Shown one piece after another: positions 6,433 through 9,986 of a stretch of 9,986 nucleotides of DNA (its first letter is position 1; each line of letters opens with the position of its first letter). The notes under the pieces are model-generated. The model saw only the letters and a program-made list of their open reading frames with translations. It was not told where the DNA came from and did no database searches. The DNA comes from Gemmatimonadota bacterium (GTDB lineage: Bacteria; Gemmatimonadota; Gemmatimonadetes; Gemmatimonadales; GWC2-71-9). The DNA lies in the NCBI GenBank assembly GCA_003221825.1, contig QHUE01000115.1, positions 1 to 9,986 on the forward strand, given 5' to 3'. The position numbers and the translations under genes are program-made.

Positions 6433-7643
6433 GCGACGCGACTCTCCGGATTCTGGTCTCGAACGACGACGGCGTCCTGGCGCCTGGCATCGCGCTGCTC
6501 GCCGACGTCTGTGCCACCGTCGGCCAGGTCACCGTCGTCGCTCCAGACCGCGAGCAGAGCGGCACGTCGCACTCGCTCACGCTGCACCGGCCGCTTCGCG
6601 CGCATCGGCGCTCCGACGGCGCGTTCCAGGTCGACGGGACCCCCACGGACTGTGTGCTGCTCGCACTCGGCGCTCTCATGCCCGATAGCCCGAATTGGGT
6701 GTTTTCGGGCGTAAACCATGGCCCCAACATGGGCGAGGACGTGCTGTACTCGGGCACGGTATCGGCGGCGATGGAGGGCCTGGCCGCCGGCGTCCCGAGC
6801 ATCGCGCTCTCCTATGGCAGCTTCGACATCGAGCACATGGAAAGCCATCGCAAAGGTCTCGAGCGCCTGATCCAGCGGATCGTGCGCGTCGAGAACTTTC
6901 CCGGGGAGACGCTCCTCAACATCAACCTCCCGCCGATCCCCGGCGATCAGGTGAAAGGCGTGAAGGTGACGAACCTCGGCAGCCGCGTGTTCCACGAAGA
7001 GATCGCCACGATGAAGGATCCGTGGGGGCGGGAGGTGCACTGGATCGGTGGAGGGCGCGTGACGTGGTCGGGCGGCGCCGACTCGGATTTTCAGGCCGTG
7101 AGGGATGGCTACATCTCCGTCACCCCGCTCCACGTGGACCTCGAGGACGCCGCCCTGCCGATCGGCGTCGGTCAGACGATCTCGCAGCCCTTCACGCAGG
7201 CCCGCTACCTCGAAGCGCTCGGCCTCAAGGGGAAGGAGCGGGTGCTCGAGATCGGCACGGGGTCAGGGTACCAGACCGCGCTGCTCGGGGCGTTGGCCGA
7301 CCAAGTCTTCACGATCGAACGCATGCGCCCCCTGGCCGAGTCCGCCCAGGCGGCGCTGCGCGCCGCCGGCGTGACGAACGTCTCGGTGCTCGTGGGCGAC
7401 GGAACGCTGGGCTGGAGCGCCTACGCGCCCTACCATGCGATCGTGGTCGCGGCGGGAGGTCCCGAGGTACCCCCGCCGCTTGTAGAGCAACTGGCGCCTG
7501 AGGGCCGCATGATCATCCCGCTCGGCCTGAAGGGCGCCCAAACCCTCACGCTGGTCCGCCGCACGGCCGAGGGGATCCACTCGGCACCGATCGGCGCGGC
7601 GCGCTTTGTCCCGCTCGTCGGGGAGCATGGCTTCGATGCTTGA
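6429..7643 (+). CDS. SurE 5'/3'-nucleotidase fused to protein-L-isoaspartate O-methyltransferase
   Basis: One 404-residue frame joins two enzymes. Residues 1 to about 238 are SurE, a metal-dependent nucleoside monophosphate phosphatase: the NDDG motif with Asp13 and Asp14, Ser44 in EQSGTSHS and Asn96 in SGVNHGPN match the metal and phosphate ligands, and the domain ends in the usual ISVTPLHVDL. Immediately after, residues 241-404 match Pcm, the SAM-dependent enzyme that repairs isoaspartyl damage: PIGVGQTISQPF at 244-255, SAM-binding VLEIGTGSGYQ at 272-282, GDGTLGW at 323-329 and APYHAIVV at 333-340. The first 55-60 residues normally found in stand-alone Pcm, before the GQTISQP motif, are absent. 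The GTG at 6429 overlaps the previous stop as GTGA and has a weak ribosome site. In E. coli surE and pcm are adjacent, overlapping separate genes, which makes fusion plausible. A sequencing frameshift cannot be fully excluded. Confidence 0.92.
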   Translation: MSDATLRILVSNDDGVLAPGIALLADVCATVGQVTVVAPDREQSGTSHSLTLHRPLRAHRRSDGAFQVDGTPTDCVLLALGALMPDSPNWVFSGVNHGPNMGEDVLYSGTVSAAMEGLAAGVPSIALSYGSFDIEHMESHRKGLERLIQRIVRVENFPGETLLNINLPPIPGDQVKGVKVTNLGSRVFHEEIATMKDPWGREVHWIGGGRVTWSGGADSDFQAVRDGYISVTPLHVDLEDAALPIGVGQTISQPFTQARYLEALGLKGKERVLEIGTGSGYQTALLGALADQVFTIERMRPLAESAQAALRAAGVTNVSVLVGDGTLGWSAYAPYHAIVVAAGGPEVPPPLVEQLAPEGRMIIPLGLKGAQTLTLVRRTAEGIHSAPIGAARFVPLVGEHGFDA

Positions 7644-8250
7644 GCGGTTCATCGATTGGCTGCTGCACACGCTGCTCGACCTCGGCTACGCCGGTCTCGT
7701 GGCACTGATGGCGATGGAGTCGTCGATCCTGCCCGTTCCGAGCGAGCTGGTGATGCCGCCGGCGGGGTACTGGGCGGCGAAGGGCCAGATGAGCTTCGCT
7801 ATTGCACTCGTCTGCGGCGTGCTGGGGAGCGTCATCGGCGCGCTGGCCAACTATTACGGCGCACAGCTGATCGGCCGGCCCCTCATCCAGCGCTACGGCA
7901 AGTATGTCTTCCTGAGCGAAAAGAATCTGCTGCGCTCCGAACGATTCTTCGTCCAGCACGGGGAGATCAGCACGCTGATTGGGCGGCTATTTCCCGTGAT
8001 CCGGCACCTCATCTCCATCCCGGCGGGGCTGCATCGCATGCCGCTGCCGAAGTTCATCCTGTACACGGCCGCCGGCGCCGCCGTGTGGTGCGCGATCCTG
8101 ACGTGGATCGGCTACTTCCTGGGCCAACATGAGGGTGTGCTGCGGAGCGAAGAGATCCATCATTACGTCACGCGGGCGCTGCTGATGTTGATTCCGCTGA
8201 CCCTTATTGGCATTTGGATTTATGTCCTTCGCCGGCGACGTCCAAAGTGA
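7636..8250 (+). CDS. DedA-family (SNARE-associated) membrane protein
   Basis: The 204-residue product is a multi-pass inner-membrane protein of the DedA/PF09335 family. Members act in lipid transport across the membrane, including recycling of undecaprenyl phosphate or phosphatidylethanolamine movement, and support envelope integrity. The family hallmarks are visible: Glu28 and the PVPSE stretch at 33-37 in the first re-entrant region, GSVIGALANYYGAQLIG at 64-80, and GRLFPVIRH at 116-124 with Arg117 and Arg123, followed by AGLHRMPLPKF at 130-140. Hydrophobic helices run at about 142-163 and 180-197, and the protein ends in a basic RRRRPK tail. Three starts compete: GTG at 7606, ATG at 7627 and ATG at 7636. 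I prefer 7636 because GGGGAG at 7620-7625 then sits ten bases upstream, and the overlap with the fusion gene is only 8 bases. Substrate is unknown. Confidence 0.9.
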   Translation: MLERFIDWLLHTLLDLGYAGLVALMAMESSILPVPSELVMPPAGYWAAKGQMSFAIALVCGVLGSVIGALANYYGAQLIGRPLIQRYGKYVFLSEKNLLRSERFFVQHGEISTLIGRLFPVIRHLISIPAGLHRMPLPKFILYTAAGAAVWCAILTWIGYFLGQHEGVLRSEEIHHYVTRALLMLIPLTLIGIWIYVLRRRRPK

Positions 8251-8519
8251 GCATTCGTCGTTGGGTTATCCGGGGGCGCGTTCAGGGGGTGGGGTTCAGG
8301 TGGTTTGTCATGTCCGAAGCCGAGCGCCTGCACCTCGGCGGGTACGTACGCAATCTGCCGGATGGGTCGGTTGAAGTAGTTTCTGAAGGACCTGAGACGG
8401 CACTTGAGACGTTGGAGAGCCGTCTCCGGCACGGGCCCTCCTACGCGCGAGTCGACGACGTCGAACGACTTGAAGTTCCAGGTGAACTGGATATCCCGAG
8501 GTCCTTTGATATCCGATAA
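8247..8519 (+). CDS. acyP: Acylphosphatase
   Basis: Acylphosphatase is a small cytoplasmic enzyme that hydrolyses carboxyl-phosphate bonds in acyl phosphates. The 90-residue product has the normal size and both signatures: GRVQGVGFR at 10-18 with catalytic Arg18, and GGYVRNLPDGSVEV at 31-44 with Asn36. The GTG at 8247 overlaps the DedA stop as GTGA. An upstream ATG-like start at 8214 exists in the frame but would overlap the DedA gene by 37 bases and add residues not seen in the family. The 3' end contains the likely ribosome site and start of apt. Acyl-phosphate is also the PlsY substrate, so a metabolic link with the operon is possible, though acylphosphatases are widespread and this is speculation. 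Confidence 0.95.
   Translation: MSIRRWVIRGRVQGVGFRWFVMSEAERLHLGGYVRNLPDGSVEVVSEGPETALETLESRLRHGPSYARVDDVERLEVPGELDIPRSFDIR
8489..8514 (+). promoter_or_regulatory. Hairpin presenting the apt ribosome binding site
   Basis: GGATATC at 8489-8495 is a perfect inverted repeat of GATATCC at 8508-8514. The 12-base loop holds GAGG (8498-8501), and the TTG start at 8506-8508 lies at the loop-stem edge, its last base being the first of the stem. The structure also covers the acyP 3' end. It could tune apt translation or be a by-product of codon choice. Confidence 0.4.
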
Positions 8520-9048
8520 ATCGACGGTCCTGGACGAGCTGCGGCGTACGATCCGCGACGTGAACAACTTCCCGAAAGCCGGGATCGTGTTCAAAGACGT
8601 CACGCCGGTACTGCTGGACGCCAAATTGTTCGCGGAGGCGATCAACTTGATGGTGGATCCGTACCGGGATGCGCGCATTACGCGCGTCGTGGCAATCGAG
8701 TCGCGGGGCTTTTTGTTCGGCGCGCCCATCGCGCTCGAACTCGGGGCGGGTCTGGTTCCGATCCGGAAGCCGGGGAAACTGCCGGCGGCGACCCAGCGGG
8801 TTGAGTATGCCCTGGAGTACGGCAGCGACGCCCTCGAAATGCACCACGACGCCGTGCAGCCCGGCGATCGCGTCCTCGTCGTGGACGACGTGCTCGCGAC
8901 GGGCGGCACCGCGAACGCTGCGGCGCAGCTCGTGGGGGGAACGGGGGCTGCGGTTGCCGGATTCACGTTCTTGATCGAGCTCGATTTCCTGAAAGGGCGC
9001 CAACGGCTGCAGGGACGGCGCGTGGAGGCCTTGCTGCACTACGCCTAA
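8506..9048 (+). CDS. apt: Adenine phosphoribosyltransferase
   Basis: Apt is a cytoplasmic purine-salvage enzyme that joins adenine with PRPP to make AMP. The product is 180 residues with a TTG start at 8506, close to the usual 170-183. The family order is clear: NFPKAGIVFKDVTPVL at 21-36, ESRGFLFGAP at 65-74, RKPGKLP at 87-93, YALEYG at 101-106, and the PRPP-binding loop VLVVDDVLATGGTA at 123-136, then AGFTFLIELDFLKGR at 151-165. TTG at 8506 has GAGG four bases upstream (8498-8501) and overlaps acyP by 14 bases. No ATG or GTG exists between there and the conserved motif. A GTG or ATG start farther upstream (8404) would give a long non-family extension inside acyP and is rejected. It is the last protein gene of the overlapping block. 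Confidence 0.93.
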   Translation: MISDKSTVLDELRRTIRDVNNFPKAGIVFKDVTPVLLDAKLFAEAINLMVDPYRDARITRVVAIESRGFLFGAPIALELGAGLVPIRKPGKLPAATQRVEYALEYGSDALEMHHDAVQPGDRVLVVDDVLATGGTANAAAQLVGGTGAAVAGFTFLIELDFLKGRQRLQGRRVEALLHYA

Positions 9049-9060
9049 CTCACGTACATT
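9031..9060 (+). promoter_or_regulatory. Possible weak promoter of the tRNA
   Basis: TTGCTG at 9031-9036 and TACATT at 9055-9060 are separated by 18 bases, and match consensus at three and four of six positions. Transcription would begin near 9067, about 22 bases before the tRNA. The -35 box lies inside the end of apt. Processing of an operon transcript would serve equally well. Confidence 0.25.
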
Positions 9061-9088
9061 TCGTCGTTTACGCCCCCGGAACACACAC

Positions 9089-9162
9089 GCCCCTGTAGCT
9101 CAGGTGGATAGAGCAGCGGTTTCCTAAACCGTTGGCCGGGTGTTCGAGTCACCCCAGGGGCA
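9089..9162 (+). tRNA. tRNA-Arg (anticodon CCT)
   Basis: The cloverleaf folds without mismatch. The acceptor stem pairs 9089-9095 with 9155-9161 over seven base pairs. The D arm is GCTC at 9098-9101 with GAGC at 9111-9114. The anticodon stem is GCGGT at 9116-9120 with ACCGT at 9128-9132, including one G-T pair, and encloses the loop TTCCTAA, so the anticodon is CCT at 9123-9125, reading AGG. The T arm is GGGTG at 9138-9142 with CACCC at 9150-9154 around TTCGAGT. A discriminator A at 9162 follows and no CCA is encoded, so the tail must be added enzymatically. A single gene with no intron, located after apt. Confidence 0.96.
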
Positions 9163-9185
9163 TGACCACTGAACGCTCAATGACC

Positions 9186-9209
9186 AATGATCATTGAACA
9201 TTGATCATT
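9186..9209 (+). repeat. Short AT-rich dyad between the tRNA and the TPR gene
   Basis: AATGATCA at 9186-9193 is the reverse complement of TGATCATT at 9202-9209, with an 8-base centre. The flanks repeat similar words (tgaccactgaa, tgaccaatga), giving a low-complexity look. It could be an operator or just degenerate sequence. No T run follows, so a terminator is unlikely. Confidence 0.35.
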
Positions 9210-9222
9210 CCGCAGGAGCGCA

Positions 9223-9885
9223 ATGGCAACCGCAACTGTTATTCCGGGCACTCAGACTGCGTCGTTTTCCGAGCGATTCGGTGCCTGGGTCAAGGCCCAC
9301 AGGCAGCTGACGTCCTGGATTGGAGCAATCGTCGTCGTGGGCGCGGTGTTATTCCTGTGGACGTTGTCGACCAAGCGCAGGACTGAGGAGATCGCCTCGC
9401 GCGATCTCCAGCTCGCGCGGTTTGCCTTCGAGAACAACAACCTGCCGCTTGCGTCGAGCGACCTCTCGAAGGTCGTCGAGAATTACTCAGGAACGAATGC
9501 TGCGGATGAGGCCAGGTTGCTGCTTGCGAACGCCTGGTTGCTCCAGAACAAGCCCCAGCAGGCCGTCACGGTGCTCAAGGACTACGCCGGGGGTGCGGGG
9601 AAGGCCTACCGGGCGCAGGCCTACGGGCTGCTGGGCGCGGCCTACGAGAACATGGGGCAATTCCGGGAGGCGGCAGCGGCGTACGAAAACGGCTCTGCAG
9701 CGGGCCGCCTGGACTTCTTGAAAGCGCAGATGCTGTCAGATGCTGGACGGGCCTGGACGGCGGCTGGAGACACCGCCAAGGCCGTTGCGGCATATCGCCG
9801 GATCGTGAAGGACTTTGCCAAGGAAGCGGCAGCGGGCGAGGCGAAAGTACGGCTGGCCGAGCTCACGAAAGGCGCAGTTTCGTAG
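9223..9885 (+). CDS. Membrane-anchored TPR protein (YfgM-like)
   Basis: The 220-residue product has a cytoplasmic N-terminus of about 31 residues, one hydrophobic helix at 32-48 (WIGAIVVVGAVLFLW), and a periplasmic region rich in TPR-like helices. Repeats can be seen at about 95-120 (ADEARLLLANAWLLQNKPQQAV), 131-157 (AQAYGLLGAAYENMGQFREAAAAYE) and 172-200 (SDAGRAWTAAGDTAKAVAAYRRIV). This is the layout of the YfgM / TPR_21 group, which in proteobacteria partners with the SecYEG translocon and periplasmic chaperones; the role here is inferred. A start ATG at 9223 has AGGAG at 9214-9218, four bases upstream. No enzyme motif is seen. It lies 60 bases after the tRNA and may be transcribed with it or from its own promoter. 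Homology to YfgM is tentative; the TPR-with-anchor architecture is firmer. Confidence 0.8.
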   Translation: MATATVIPGTQTASFSERFGAWVKAHRQLTSWIGAIVVVGAVLFLWTLSTKRRTEEIASRDLQLARFAFENNNLPLASSDLSKVVENYSGTNAADEARLLLANAWLLQNKPQQAVTVLKDYAGGAGKAYRAQAYGLLGAAYENMGQFREAAAAYENGSAAGRLDFLKAQMLSDAGRAWTAAGDTAKAVAAYRRIVKDFAKEAAAGEAKVRLAELTKGAVS

Positions 9886-9986
9886 CTGTTTAGTTCGTAT
9901 AATAGATGTTATGTTAAGTTTAGCTGTGTGTGAATGTGGACAAGCTGATCAAGTAATCACACCTCTGAACACCATTCTCCCCTCTC
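9886..9986 (+). promoter_or_regulatory. AT-rich non-coding end with perfect -10 box and a DnaA-box-like 9-mer
   Basis: No open reading frame is visible in this stretch, which is much richer in A/T than the genes before it. TATAAT at 9898-9903 is a perfect -10 hexamer, but no good -35 box stands 15-19 bases upstream. TGTGGACAA at 9935-9943 is the reverse complement of TTGTCCACA, the DnaA-box form familiar from high-GC Actinobacteria; there is just one copy. GTGTGA at 9928-9933 and TCACAC at 9957-9962 form a short inverted pair. It is probably the promoter region of a gene outside the window. Confidence 0.35.

Larger units (their letters stand above)
1135..9048 (+). other. Probable ten-gene operon with overlapping genes
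   Basis: Ten genes follow one another without a usable intergenic space. Junctions are ATGA at 2469, CTGA at 3788, GTGA at 4396, ATGA at 5397, a one-base gap at 5760, GTGA at 6429, an 8-base overlap at 7636, GTGA at 8247 and a 14-base overlap at 8506. Several starts have weak Shine-Dalgarno sequences, which fits translational coupling. No terminator-like hairpin with a T run is visible inside. Single transcription is an inference from this packing. Confidence 0.75.

Noticed and set aside
8404..8505. Upstream extension of the apt frame starting at ATG 8404
   Set aside because: It would overlap acyP by over 110 bases and add about 34 residues with no counterpart in Apt proteins; TTG 8506 with GAGG is the better start.
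1..9986. CRISPR array, transposase, integrase, toxin-antitoxin or phage-defence genes
   Set aside because: No spaced direct repeats and no protein of those families is visible in any frame; all genes are housekeeping or envelope types.

Overview
The window is a gene-dense, GC-rich stretch in which every gene lies on the + strand. The gene order and protein families point to a free-living bacterium of a high-GC phylum. My best guess is Gemmatimonadota, an inference from the overall look and the neighbourhood, not from a marker gene. There is no CRISPR array, insertion sequence, prophage or other obvious sign of recent transfer. This looks like a core-chromosome housekeeping block.

Layout. Positions 1-1041 hold the 3' end of a class A penicillin-binding protein of the PBP1C type. 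A 93-base gap follows, with a candidate promoter. From 1135 to 9048 runs a compact block of ten genes joined by short overlaps: DUF512 radical-SAM protein, der (EngA ribosome-assembly GTPase), plsY, gpsA, a small MerR-type regulator, a family-2 glycosyltransferase, a SurE-Pcm fusion, a DedA-family membrane protein, acylphosphatase and adenine phosphoribosyltransferase. Almost every stop codon overlaps the next start (ATGA, CTGA, GTGA), so the block is probably one translationally coupled operon. A tRNA-Arg (anticodon CCT) follows at 9089-9162, then a membrane-anchored TPR protein at 9223-9885, then an AT-rich, non-coding end.

How the genes fit together. PlsY and GpsA catalyse consecutive needs of phospholipid synthesis: GpsA makes glycerol-3-phosphate and PlsY acylates it. 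DedA proteins act in membrane lipid or undecaprenyl-phosphate transport, and the glycosyltransferase resembles polyprenyl-phosphate sugar transferases, so the middle of the operon has an envelope/lipid theme. Der and the tRNA belong to translation. SurE-Pcm, AcyP and Apt are nucleotide salvage and repair or housekeeping functions.

The most interesting points are the in-frame fusion of SurE to a Pcm lacking its N-terminal segment, an apparent CTG start codon for plsY set in a CTGA overlap with der, a strong GC hairpin just before der, and a hairpin whose loop carries the likely ribosome binding site of apt. I found no clearly new defence or mobile system here.
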